Below, one piece after another: positions 8,834 through 16,791 of a stretch of DNA of 64,000 nucleotides; the stretch's first letter is position 1, and the number at the start of each line of letters is the position of its first letter. Under the pieces are notes generated by a model. The model had not been told where the DNA came from and did not search any database. It was given only the letters and a program-made list of their open reading frames with translations. A program made the translations under genes and the position numbers. The stretch comes from Azospirillum doebereinerae (lineage in GTDB: Bacteria > Pseudomonadota > Alphaproteobacteria > Azospirillales > Azospirillaceae), in NCBI RefSeq assembly GCF_003989665.1, contig NZ_RZIJ01000004.1, forward strand, positions 244,157 through 308,156, read 5' to 3'.

Positions 8834-8941
8834 TTGACACAGATGAACACGGATGAACCTCGATAAGCCCAGCGCCAGACCACGCGGCTTACAAACGCGG
8901 ACGACCACGCATCGTGGTTCATCCGTGTTCATCTGTATCAA
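8834..8941. repeat. Foldback repeat with 26-bp arms between convergent genes
   Basis: Arms at 8834-8859 and 8916-8941 are inverted copies of one another with a single transition (25 of 26 identical). The arm contains CACAGATGAACACGGATG. The 56-base spacer holds a further small hairpin (ACCACG at 8904-8909 with CGTGGT at 8913-8918). It lies between the DUF2934 gene (+) and the cold-shock gene (-), where it could end both transcripts. The composition is less GC-rich than its surroundings, and the arm resembles intergenic repeats that I recall from unrelated bacteria. Confidence 0.8.
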
Positions 8942-8963
8942 AAACAAAAAGCTTCGGAAGCCG

Positions 8964-9701
8964 TCACTCCGCCGACAGGCTGACCGCTTCCATTCCCTTT
9001 TCGCCCTGCCGCACGGTCATCCGCACACGCTGGCCGTCGTCCAGGCCCCGCAGGCCCGCGCGCTCCAGCGCCCGCGCCGGGATGAACACGTCGCGGCCGC
9101 CGTCGTCGGGGGAGGCGAAGCCGAAGCCCTTGCTGGTGTTGAACCACTTCACGGTGCCCGACATCTCCGAGGTCGGACCCGAGGCGGCGTCGCGGCGCGG
9201 AGCCGGAGCGCCGCCGCGCGGGGCAAAATCGCGCGATCCGGAATCGCGGGGAGCACCACGGCCACCCCGGTCGCCGCCACGGTCGAAGCCGCCGCGATCG
9301 CCGCCACGGTCACCGAAATTGCGCTCCCGAGGCCCGTAGTCCCGCGCCCCGCCACGGTCACCGCCGCGATCGCCGAAACCGCCACCCTCACGGCGCGGCG
9401 GACGGGCCGGCGCGGCGGTGGAGAGGTCGACGGAGTGCAGCGCGCTGACCTGCTTGCCCTTGCGGTCCTCGACGAGGTCGACCACGACGGTGGCGCCCTC
9501 GGGGAGGGTGGCGTGGCCGGCCGGCACGACGATGGAGGCGGGGATCAGGGCGTCCTTGCCTTCCGCCCCCAGCGTGACGAAGCCGAAGCCGCGCTCCGGG
9601 TCGAACCACTTGACGGTGGCCGTCACCTGGGTGCCGACCACGTTGGGCTGGCGGAAGACGTGCTGGCGGTGCTGGCGGGGGGGGGGCGGCTGGCGATTCA
9701 T
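8964..9701 (-). CDS. Two-domain cold-shock protein with RGG-rich linker
   Basis: The 245-residue protein has two cold-shock domains. The first (about 22-85) contains TVKWFDPERGFGFVTLG and DALIPA; the second (about 180-245) contains GTVKWFNTSKGFGF and DVFIPA. These are the RNP1 and RNP2 nucleic-acid-binding motifs. Between them lies a flexible linker of about 85 residues made of repeated GDRGG and RGG units, like RGG boxes of RNA-binding proteins. It should bind single-stranded RNA or DNA and act as an RNA chaperone. The start at 9701 was chosen; an in-frame ATG at 9767 is possible. A run of ten C on the coding strand lies in the first codons (9677-9686). Confidence 0.9.
   Translation of the reverse strand: MNRQPPPPRQHRQHVFRQPNVVGTQVTATVKWFDPERGFGFVTLGAEGKDALIPASIVVPAGHATLPEGATVVVDLVEDRKGKQVSALHSVDLSTAAPARPPRREGGGFGDRGGDRGGARDYGPRERNFGDRGGDRGGFDRGGDRGGRGAPRDSGSRDFAPRGGAPAPRRDAASGPTSEMSGTVKWFNTSKGFGFASPDDGGRDVFIPARALERAGLRGLDDGQRVRMTVRQGEKGMEAVSLSAE
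9677..9686. repeat. Ten-base G/C homopolymer in the start of the cold-shock gene
   Basis: Ten G in a row on the plus strand encode part of a Pro run (residues 5-8) of the cold-shock protein. A change of length by one base would shift the frame directly after the start codon. Confidence 0.75.
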
Positions 9702-9831
9702 GGGGAACCCGAACTCCGGCGAACAATAACGGCGCCCGCGGAACTCGCGGGCGCGCATTCCAGACACATCGCCCGTCCCGCCGCGCTTGGCAAGCCGCCT
9801 GTGCGCGAATCGGGGATTCTCCCGGTGGAAA

Positions 9832-10008
9832 TCACATCGACACGTGCTCGGGAACTGGCGGCGGCTCGCGCGGGGGGACCGGGATGGGCATCGGCGGCTC
9901 GCCCATCGGCGGGCGCGACGGGTCGCCCGGCATCGGCAGGGGCGGCGTCGGCAGGGGCGTGTCCCCCGGCGTCGGCGCCGGGGGGTAGGGACCGAGATGG
10001 ATCGTCAT
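9832..10008 (-). CDS. Small proline-rich protein (58 residues)
   Basis: A short frame of 58 codons starts with ATG at 10008, has the ribosome binding site AAGGAG five bases upstream, and ends with TGA. The product begins MTIHLGPYPPAP and is about 40% proline, with repeats such as PLPTPPLPMPGDP and GEPPMPIPVPP, and no hydrophobic segment. Its stop is 130 bases from the start of the cold-shock gene and it follows the exported-protein gene 10033-10587 by 24 bases, so it is probably translated from the same message. The function is unknown; it could bind SH3-like or other proline-recognising partners, but nothing here shows that. Confidence 0.6.
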   Translation of the reverse strand: MTIHLGPYPPAPTPGDTPLPTPPLPMPGDPSRPPMGEPPMPIPVPPREPPPVPEHVSM

Positions 10009-10032
10009 GATGGCTCCTTCGCTTGTGTCGTC

Positions 10033-10587
10033 TCAGCCGCCGCTGCCGCCGGGCGCGGTGCGCGACAGCCGGCGGGCCTCGCTCAAGCCTTCCAGGCAAC
10101 GGGCCTCGTCGCCGTCCTTGGCGGCGGCGCGCGCGGCGGTGACCAGGGATTCGAGCTGCGCGTTGCGCGCCGCCTGCCCCATCAGGTCCCCCGTGCTGCC
10201 GGCCGACGGCGGCGTGTCCGTCCGCGTGTCGGGTCGCACCGCCGGGGCGGTCGGCATGTTGCTGGCGCCCGCGCGCGGCGGATCGATCACCGCCTGGTCG
10301 CCGACGGCCGGCGGCGTGATCAGGCCGCCCGACTGCGCCAGACGCTCCGAGGATGCCGCCCCGCTGCCCGTCGTCCCGCCGTTCGCGGTGGAGCCGGCGC
10401 TGCCCGGCGGGGCCGGCACGGCGGTCGGCGGCGGCTGGTTGGACAGGCTCTGGTCGGCGGCGAACTGCTCGACCATCGCGCCGCAGGTCTGCTGCGCGGC
10501 GGCCGGCAAAGCCGCCAGCATGAACACGCCGGCGGCCAGCGCCGCCCGGCATCCCGTCCGTCTCGTCGGCGTCGGTCCTGCGCGCAT
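10033..10587 (-). CDS. Exported protein with conserved cysteines, function unknown
   Basis: The 184-residue product starts with a basic N-terminus and a hydrophobic signal ending in LPAAAQQ, so it is exported to the periplasm. The mature part has a helical start (TCGAMVEQFAADQSLS), a long Pro, Ser and Gly-rich middle that is probably disordered, and a helical C-terminus (ARNAQLESLVTAARAAAKDGDEARC). There are two cysteines, one at each end of the mature chain. The start at 10587 is supported by AAGGAG upstream; an in-frame start at 10674 would spoil the signal peptide. I do not recognise the family. Confidence 0.68.
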   Translation of the reverse strand: MRAGPTPTRRTGCRAALAAGVFMLAALPAAAQQTCGAMVEQFAADQSLSNQPPPTAVPAPPGSAGSTANGGTTGSGAASSERLAQSGGLITPPAVGDQAVIDPPRAGASNMPTAPAVRPDTRTDTPPSAGSTGDLMGQAARNAQLESLVTAARAAAKDGDEARCLEGLSEARRLSRTAPGGSGG

Positions 10588-10798
10588 CGTCGGCTCCTTC
10601 CGGCTTGTGAGAGGTGTTTCACGCCCATTAACGGAGAAAACACCGCGCGGGTTCCCGAAAAACGGGATCCGCACGCGCGTCGCGCTTCACACCTCCGCCG
10701 TGTGGAAAGGCGATCCGGCCATGCGTGTTGCTCATTTCGCGGGCAGAAAACGGCGTCGTAGAGTGCTGGCCCTTTCAACGGTTCGTACTCTCCTCATC

Positions 10799-11683
10799 AT
10801 GATCGCAAACATGGCCGCCCTGGGCGCGGCGCTGTGCTGGGCGGCCGGCGGGCTGATCGCCATCGGGCCGGTGCGGGCGCTCGGCTCGGTCGCGTTCAAC
10901 CGGCTGCGCCTGACCATCGTCGCCAGCGGACTGCTGGTCGCCGCTTCGCTGCTGGGCGGCTGGCACACGCTGGACACCGGCGCCGTCCTGACCCTGGCGC
11001 TGTCGGGGCTGACCGGGATCGTGCTGGGCGATCTGGCGTTGTTCTGGTCGCTCGGCCGGCTGGGGCCGCGCCGCAACGTCGTCGTCTACGCCGCCAACGC
11101 GCCGCTGACCGCCCTGCTCGGCTGGATCGTGCTGGGGGAGGCGCTGGGGACTTGGACGACGCTGGGCATCCTGTTGGTCACCGCCGGGGTCATGATGGCG
11201 GTCGCGCTGCGCTCCGGCTCGACCCATTCCCTGGAGGCCATCCAAGGCAGTTTGCTGGCCGGCGTTGCCGTCTGTCTGGTCGCGGCCTGCGGGCAGGCGA
11301 TCGGCTCGGTCATCGCCAAGCCGGTGATGGCGGCCGGCGCCGACCCGGTCGCCTCGGCGGCCGTGCGCGTCACCGCCGCCGCGCTGACGCTGACGGTCAT
11401 CGGGCTGCTGCCGGGCCAAAAGCTGGGGTTCGGCCCCGGCCTGACGCCGCGCATCGCCCTGCTGGTCGCCGGCAACGGCTTCATCGGCGTTGGCTTGGGG
11501 ATGACCCTGCTGCTGGTCGGGCTGGCCCACGGCAACGCGGGCGTGGTCGCCACCCTGTCGGCGCTCAGCCCGGTGCTGATTCTGCCGATGCTGTGGATGC
11601 TGACCGGCCAGCGTCCGGGGTTGGGCGCCTGGGCCGGCGCCGCCGTCGCGGTGGCCGGAGTTGCGCTGATCGCCAACCGCTGA
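10799..11683 (+). CDS. EamA/DMT-family transporter
   Basis: The 294-residue membrane protein has ten hydrophobic helices in two homologous halves, the EamA architecture of the drug/metabolite transporter superfamily. Each half ends in the typical GWIVLGEALG or WMLTGQRPGLGAW segment followed by a Gly/Ala-rich helix. Members export amino acids, nucleosides or other metabolites; the substrate cannot be inferred. The start is taken at the ATG at 10799; ATG at 10811 is also possible and neither has a strong ribosome binding site. It is convergent with the hybrid kinase gene, 33 bases away. Confidence 0.88.
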   Translation: MIANMAALGAALCWAAGGLIAIGPVRALGSVAFNRLRLTIVASGLLVAASLLGGWHTLDTGAVLTLALSGLTGIVLGDLALFWSLGRLGPRRNVVVYAANAPLTALLGWIVLGEALGTWTTLGILLVTAGVMMAVALRSGSTHSLEAIQGSLLAGVAVCLVAACGQAIGSVIAKPVMAAGADPVASAAVRVTAAALTLTVIGLLPGQKLGFGPGLTPRIALLVAGNGFIGVGLGMTLLLVGLAHGNAGVVATLSALSPVLILPMLWMLTGQRPGLGAWAGAAVAVAGVALIANR

Positions 11684-11716
11684 GTCCGGCGCGGGCGCCT
11701 TGCAGGTGAGGGAACG

Positions 11717-14290
11717 TCAGACCGCCGGGATGACGCCGCCGGGCAGCGCCTCGCCCAAGGCGTAAGACGCGCGGGCCAGCGCCGCCTGCACCTCCTCCTT
11801 CAACGCGGCCGCCGCGTCCGTCCGCCCCTGCTCGCAGGCGTGCTGGAGCTTGCGGGCCAGCCGCGACAGCTCGACCAGCCCGAGGTTGCCGGCCAGCGAC
11901 ACCATGGCGTGAGCGTCGAAGCCGGCGTCCTTGGGGCTGGCCGGGTCCAGGACCCGGCCGATCCGCTGGTGCAGCTCGCTCAGCGTGCCGGCGACGAAGC
12001 GGGGCAGCGCTTCCTCCCCCAGCGTGTCGGCCAGCGCGGCCAGGGTCGCCGGATCGAGCACCACGTCCTTATCCGGCCGCGTCGGAACCGGGGGATGCGC
12101 GTCGGCCGGCTGCGCGCCCGCCAGCAGCGTCGCCTGGACCTGCGGCGCCATTCCCAGCCAGCGGTCGACGGTGGCCAGCAGCGTGTCGCGCTCGATGGGC
12201 TTGGTGACGTGGTCGTTCATGCCGGCGTCGAGGCAGCGCTGGAGCTGGTCGGGCAGCGCGTTCGCGGTCAGCGCGACGATGGGGACGGCGCGGCGCCCGC
12301 CCTCCATCCCGCGGATCGCCGTCGTCGCCTGCACCCCGTCCATGCGCGGCATCTGCATGTCCATCAGGATCAGGTCGAACTGGCCGGTCCGCACCGCCTC
12401 GACCGCCGCCTCCCCGTCCTCCGCCACCTCCACCATGTGGCCTGCCTTGCACAGGATGGAGGAGGTGACGATCTGGTTCATCGGCACGTCCTCGGCCAAC
12501 AGGATGCGGGCGGTGCGACGGCCGGGCGCGGCGGCCGGGCGCCCCTCCGCCTTGCCGTCCGTTTTGCCCTCCACCGCAGCCGGCAGCGGCAGCTCGAACC
12601 AGAAGGTGCTGCCGATTCCGGGGCTGCTGTGGAAGCCGATGCGCCCGCCCATCAGCTCCGAGAGCTGCTTGGAGATGATCAGGCCCAACCCTGTGCCGCC
12701 GTAGCGCCGCGTGGTGGAGCTGTCGCCCTGGCTGAAGCGCTGGAACAGGTTGGACTGTTCGGAGGGCGCGATGCCGGTCCCGGTGTCGCTGACCGAGAAG
12801 CGCAGCGGCGCCACCCCTGTCGCTTCGTCCGCCGACAGCACGCCGACCGAAAGCAGCACCGACCCGCGCTCGGTGAACTTCACCGCGTTGCCCAGCAGGT
12901 TCAGCAGGATCTGGCGGATTCGCGACTCGTCGCCCCGGACAAAGCGCGGCACCGAGGCGCCCAGCGCCAGTTCCAGCGCCAGTCCCTTCTGGGAGGCCGC
13001 GTTGCTCATCAGGTCGCGCGCATCGCGCATCAGCCGGTGCAGGTCGAAGCCGCGCTCCTCCAACTCCAACTTGCCGGCCTCGATCTTCGAATAGTCGAGA
13101 ATGTCGCCGATGATCGCCAGCAGCCCGCGCCCGGCCTCGCGCTGAAGCGCCACGTACTGGCGCTGCTCCGCCGTCAGCTCGGTCCCCAGCAGCAGGTCGG
13201 CGAAGCCGATCACGCCGTTCAAGGGCGTGCGGATCTCGTGGCTCATCGAGGCGAGGAATTCGGACTTCACCCGGTTCCCCGCCTCCGCCGCCGCGCGGGC
13301 CTCGTGCAGTTGCTCCTCGTAGAGCTTGCGCTCGGTCACGTCACGGACGGCGGCGACCACGGTGAAGGCGCCCGACGCGTCGCGCGCCGGGCGCATGCTC
13401 GATTCGGCCCACAGGAAGCGGCCGTCGCGGTGGCGGATGCGGTGGATCACGCTGACCGTCGGCGATCCCGACTCCAGCCCGCTGAAGGCTTCGGCCGCCG
13501 GACGCTGGTCGTCGGGATGCAGCAGGGCGGCGGCGTGGCGGCCGACGATCTCGGCCGGCTCATGGCCCAGGATCTCCCGCACCGACGGCGAGACATAGGC
13601 GATCTCCCCACCGGCGCGGATCACCAGGATCATGTCGGTGACGTTGTCGGCCAGGAGGCGGTAGCGCGCCTCGCTCTCGGCCATGCGCAGCTCGGCGTCG
13701 CGGTGGCGCTGCTCGCGCAGCAGCAGCGCGCCGAGGAACAGCGTGCCGAGCGGCAGCATGGTCAGGAAGGGCAGCGCCGTCCGGTCGAAGACCTCCACGG
13801 TCAGCGCCCAGTTCGGCAGCAGCAGCAGCGAACTCAGCGAGCAGCCGGCGAGCAGAAGCCCTAAGCCGAACAGATACCGCAGCCGCAGCGCCCGTCCGCC
13901 GCGCGTCACCCACCACGAGAACCCGACCCCGGCCGCCAGCGACAGCGCCGGGTTGGCCATCCCCGCCGCCATTCCCGCCCCGCCGAGCGAGAAGCGGTAG
14001 GCGGCGGCCAGCGCGGCGGTGACGACGGCGGCGAGCGGCCCGCCGAACAGCGCGGTCAGCCCGACCAGCGGCGTGCGCGCGTCGATGAAGATGCCCGGCC
14101 CGATGTGGATCGGGTGCATCATCGAGAAGACCGCCGTCAGCCCCATGAACAGGCCGAAGACGCCCTGCCGCTTCAGATTCCCCCAACCCTCGGGCCGACG
14201 GACGACGAAGGTGTAGGCGAGCACGACGAAGGCGCTCGCCGCCAGATTCTGGGCGAGGTCGTAGGCCAAGGATGGAAAACCGCCCAGCAT
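11717..14290 (-). CDS. Hybrid sensor histidine kinase (5TM-PAS-HisKA-HATPase-REC-Hpt)
   Basis: The 857-residue protein begins with about 195 residues of membrane helices of the 5TM-LytS type (MMHPIHIGPGIFIDARTPLVG). A PAS domain follows (about 205-325), then HisKA with His351 in SHEIRTPLNGV, a HATPase domain (NAVKFTERGS, DTGTGIAPSE, GGTGLGLIISK), a receiver domain with Asp644 in LILMDMQMPRMDG and the conserved Lys in VTKPI, and a C-terminal Hpt domain with its His in DAHAMVSLAGNLG. All phosphorelay residues are present, so it can run a full internal His-Asp-His relay and should pass phosphate to a separate response regulator, none of which lies beside it. The signal is unknown; the 5TM module in relatives senses small molecules or the cell envelope. 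Confidence 0.93.
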   Translation of the reverse strand: MLGGFPSLAYDLAQNLAASAFVVLAYTFVVRRPEGWGNLKRQGVFGLFMGLTAVFSMMHPIHIGPGIFIDARTPLVGLTALFGGPLAAVVTAALAAAYRFSLGGAGMAAGMANPALSLAAGVGFSWWVTRGGRALRLRYLFGLGLLLAGCSLSSLLLLPNWALTVEVFDRTALPFLTMLPLGTLFLGALLLREQRHRDAELRMAESEARYRLLADNVTDMILVIRAGGEIAYVSPSVREILGHEPAEIVGRHAAALLHPDDQRPAAEAFSGLESGSPTVSVIHRIRHRDGRFLWAESSMRPARDASGAFTVVAAVRDVTERKLYEEQLHEARAAAEAGNRVKSEFLASMSHEIRTPLNGVIGFADLLLGTELTAEQRQYVALQREAGRGLLAIIGDILDYSKIEAGKLELEERGFDLHRLMRDARDLMSNAASQKGLALELALGASVPRFVRGDESRIRQILLNLLGNAVKFTERGSVLLSVGVLSADEATGVAPLRFSVSDTGTGIAPSEQSNLFQRFSQGDSSTTRRYGGTGLGLIISKQLSELMGGRIGFHSSPGIGSTFWFELPLPAAVEGKTDGKAEGRPAAAPGRRTARILLAEDVPMNQIVTSSILCKAGHMVEVAEDGEAAVEAVRTGQFDLILMDMQMPRMDGVQATTAIRGMEGGRRAVPIVALTANALPDQLQRCLDAGMNDHVTKPIERDTLLATVDRWLGMAPQVQATLLAGAQPADAHPPVPTRPDKDVVLDPATLAALADTLGEEALPRFVAGTLSELHQRIGRVLDPASPKDAGFDAHAMVSLAGNLGLVELSRLARKLQHACEQGRTDAAAALKEEVQAALARASYALGEALPGGVIPAV

Positions 14291-14452
14291 CGTCCGCTGC
14301 CCACCCGCCTCTGGTCCGATGGCAAGAACCCCCGGCGATCCCGCCGGACGGCGCGGTCGATGGAAGGCTCCGACAGAAGTTATACCACGCGAACGGGTGG
14401 GCGAATCGTTAATGCAGCGCGGGAGAATTTTCCCTCCGGCCCCCGGAGGTTG

Positions 14453-15091
14453 TCAGGATTCGGCGTCGGGCTGGTTCTCCGGGGCGGCGGCGGCGAAGGC
14501 GGGCAGCGCGCAACACGCCGCATCGATGCGCAACAGCGTCGGGTAGGCGTCGAGCGGGCAGCCGAACCGCCGCGCGTTGTACATCTGCGGCACCAGCACG
14601 AGGTCGGCCAGCCCCGGCCGGTCACCGTGGCAGAAACGCCCGGTGCGGGGATCGCCGGCCAGCCGGGCCTCCAGCGCGGTCAGACCGACGGCGATCCAGT
14701 GGCGGTACCAGTCGTCCACTTCTCCTTGCGCGTGGCCCATGGACTTCAGATGGTTGAGGACGCGCAAGTTGTCGATGGGATGGATGTCGCAGGCGACGAG
14801 TTGGGCCAGCCCGCGCACCCGCGCCCGGTCCAGCGGACCGATGGGCAGCAGGGGCGGCGCCGGGTGGGTCTCGTCGAGGTACTCGACGATGGCCAGCGAC
14901 TGGGTCAGGACTTGGCCGTCCACCTCCAGGGCGGGGACCAGCCGTTCCGGGTTGAGCGCGGCGTAGCCGGGATCGCGCTGCTCGTTCCTGCGGAGGTGGA
15001 CGAAGGCGAGATCCGGCGTCAGCCCCTTCAGGTTCAGGGCGATCCGCACGCGGTAGGAGGCGGAGGAGCGGAAATAGGTGTGGAGTTTCAC
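14453..15091 (-). CDS. maiA: Maleylacetoacetate isomerase (zeta-class glutathione transferase)
   Basis: The 212-residue protein starts with the zeta-class signature KLHTYFRSSASYRVRIAL, in which SSASYRVR holds the glutathione-activating Ser. It continues with NPERLVPALEVDG, QSLAIVEYLDE and the C-terminal GLADLVLVPQMYNARRFG motif. It isomerises maleylacetoacetate or maleylpyruvate to the fumaryl form after opening of homogentisate or gentisate. GTG at 15091 is the start, because the family signature begins there and CAGGA lies upstream. It follows livF on the same strand, separated by a repeat, so the transporter and this enzyme may form one operon. The fumarylacetoacetase-family gene at 23721 would act on its product. 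Confidence 0.92.
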   Translation of the reverse strand: MKLHTYFRSSASYRVRIALNLKGLTPDLAFVHLRRNEQRDPGYAALNPERLVPALEVDGQVLTQSLAIVEYLDETHPAPPLLPIGPLDRARVRGLAQLVACDIHPIDNLRVLNHLKSMGHAQGEVDDWYRHWIAVGLTALEARLAGDPRTGRFCHGDRPGLADLVLVPQMYNARRFGCPLDAYPTLLRIDAACCALPAFAAAAPENQPDAES

Positions 15092-15125
15092 GGGTCGGGT
15101 TCCTGAAGGGTTGTCGTCACGGTTG

Positions 15126-15233
15126 CTCCCACCCCGTCCCTCCCCCGTTAACGCAGGGGAGGGGGCAGAAGCTTTGTCGGCATGCTGCAACGTTCCCCTC
15201 CCCCCGCCCAGCGGGGGAGGCAGGGAGGGGGCA
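15126..15233. repeat. Type B GC-rich intergenic repeat pair (copy a)
   Basis: Two imperfect hairpins (cores CCCTCCCCCG...GGGGAGGGGGC and CCCCTCCCCCCGCCCAGCGGGGGAGG) lie between livF and maiA on the minus strand. The layout and core are shared with copies at 18662, 22511, 46545, 57996 and 63159. Confidence 0.8.
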
Positions 15234-15249
15234 TTGCCAGCCGACGATG

Positions 15250-15954
15250 TTAAAGCCCCAGATACGCCTGACGCACCCGCTCGTTGCTCAACAGGGCGCT
15301 GCCGCTGTCGCTCAGCACGATCTCGCCGGTTTCGATGACGTAGCCCCGGTCGGCGATGGACAGCGCGGCGTGGGCGTTCTGCTCGACCAGCAGGATGGTG
15401 GTGCCCTCGCGCTTGAGCCGCAGCACCGCGTCGAAGATCTCGGCAACCAGCAGCGGGGCCAGCCCCATGCTCGGCTCGTCGAGCAGCAACAGGCGCGGCT
15501 TGCCCATCAGCGCCCGGCCGAGCGCCACGATCTGCTGCTGCCCGCCCGACAGCGTCCCGGCCGGCTGGTCGCGCTTGACCTTCAGCACCGGGAACAGCGT
15601 GTAGAGCCGCTCCAGGTCGGCGTCCGGCTGGCCGCTGCCCCGGCGGAAGGCGCCGAGCCGCAGATTGTCTTCCACCGATTGCGGGCCGAAGAGCTGCCGC
15701 CCCTCCGGCACCTGGATCACCCCCTCGGCGACGCGGCGCGACGGCTTCATCCGGGTGATGTCGCAGCCGTCGAAGGTCACCCTTCCGCTCGACGCCGGAT
15801 GGACCCCCGACAGCGTGCGCAGCAGGGTGGTCTTGCCGGCCCCGTTGGCACCGACCAGCGCCACCAGCTCGCCCTCGCGCACCGTCAAGCTGGCGGATTT
15901 CAGCGCGTGGATGCGGCCGTAATGGCTGTTCAGCCCGTCGATCTCCAGCAGCAT
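15250..15954 (-). CDS. livF: ABC transporter ATPase, LivF type
   Basis: The 234-residue ATPase has Walker A (GANGAGKTTLLRT), the ABC signature (LSGGQQQIVALGRAL), Walker B (LLLDEPSMGLAP) and the switch His (LLVEQNAHAALS). Its length and the EPSMGL form of Walker B are typical of LivF in branched-chain/aromatic acid importers. With livG, livM, livH and livK it makes a complete importer on the inner membrane. It lies 12 bases downstream of livG. Confidence 0.95.
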   Translation of the reverse strand: MLLEIDGLNSHYGRIHALKSASLTVREGELVALVGANGAGKTTLLRTLSGVHPASSGRVTFDGCDITRMKPSRRVAEGVIQVPEGRQLFGPQSVEDNLRLGAFRRGSGQPDADLERLYTLFPVLKVKRDQPAGTLSGGQQQIVALGRALMGKPRLLLLDEPSMGLAPLLVAEIFDAVLRLKREGTTILLVEQNAHAALSIADRGYVIETGEIVLSDSGSALLSNERVRQAYLGL

Positions 15955-15966
15955 GTCCCGCCCCCC

Positions 15967-16791
15967 TTACGGCGCCGCGCCGAGATAGGCGGCGACGACC
16001 TCCGGGTTCGCCGCCACCTCCGCCGGAGTGCCCTCGGCCAGCTTGCGCCCGTGATTCAGCGCGGTGATCTTGTGCGAAATGCCCATCACCATCTTCATGT
16101 CGTGCTCGACCAGTACGATGGTGACGCCGCCGGCCGCCACCTTCTTGATCACCGCGTCGATCTCCCGGCTCTCGGTGGCATTCAGCCCGGCCGCCGGCTC
16201 GTCGAGCAGCAACAGCTTGGGCTCGGCGGCCAGCGCGCGGGCGATCTCCAGCCTTTTCAGCGCGCCGTAAGGCATGGAGGCCGCGTCGGCGTCGAGGTAT
16301 TTGGACAGCCCGACCTCCGCCATCAGCGCCGCCGCGCGGTCCCTCGCCTCGGAATCCTTGCGGACCAGCGAGGGGAAACGGAACAGCGCCGGCAGCAGCC
16401 GGGTGTTCAGGTGCAGGTGGCGCCCGACCATGACGTTCTCCAGCGCCGTCATGTTGAAGAAGATCTGGAGGTTCTGGAAGGTGCGCGACATGCCGCGCGC
16501 GGCCAGCCGGTAGGGCGCCTGCCCCGACACGTCGGCCCCGTCGAACAGCACCCGTCCGCCGGACGGCTTGTAGACTCCGGTCACGAGGTTGAAGAGCGTC
16601 GTCTTGCCCGCCCCGTTCGGCCCGATGATCGAATGGATGTCGCCGGCCGCGACGGTGAAGCTGAGGTCGCCGATGGCCAGCACCCCGCCGAACTCGCGGC
16701 TGAGATGCTCCACCCGCAGCAGCGGCGGGCCGTCGCGGCGCGCCACAGGGGCGGCGTCGAGCGAAAGCTCCGGATCGGTCCGCATGTTCAT
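15967..16791 (-). CDS. livG: ABC transporter ATPase, LivG type
   Basis: The 274-residue ATPase has Walker A (GPNGAGKTTLFNLVTG), a LivG-type insertion after the Q-loop (SRTFQNLQIFFNMTALENV), a signature region (ASMPYGALKRLEIARAL, the YG.. form usual in LivG), Walker B (LLLDEPAAGLN) and the H-loop (VEHDMKMVM). It pairs with LivF. The first ATG at 16791 overlaps the livM stop codon by four bases, which indicates translational coupling; a second ATG two codons later is also possible. Confidence 0.95.
   Translation of the reverse strand: MNMRTDPELSLDAAPVARRDGPPLLRVEHLSREFGGVLAIGDLSFTVAAGDIHSIIGPNGAGKTTLFNLVTGVYKPSGGRVLFDGADVSGQAPYRLAARGMSRTFQNLQIFFNMTALENVMVGRHLHLNTRLLPALFRFPSLVRKDSEARDRAAALMAEVGLSKYLDADAASMPYGALKRLEIARALAAEPKLLLLDEPAAGLNATESREIDAVIKKVAAGGVTIVLVEHDMKMVMGISHKITALNHGRKLAEGTPAEVAANPEVVAAYLGAAP

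Noticed and set aside
8834..8941. CRISPR-like repeat with spacer.
   Set aside because: There are only two arms and they are inverted, not direct; no cas gene is present in the window.
14433..14449. Hairpin CCTCCGG-CCC-CCGGAGG after maiA as a terminator.
   Set aside because: The stem is only seven bases and no proper T-run follows on the minus strand; left unannotated as too weak.
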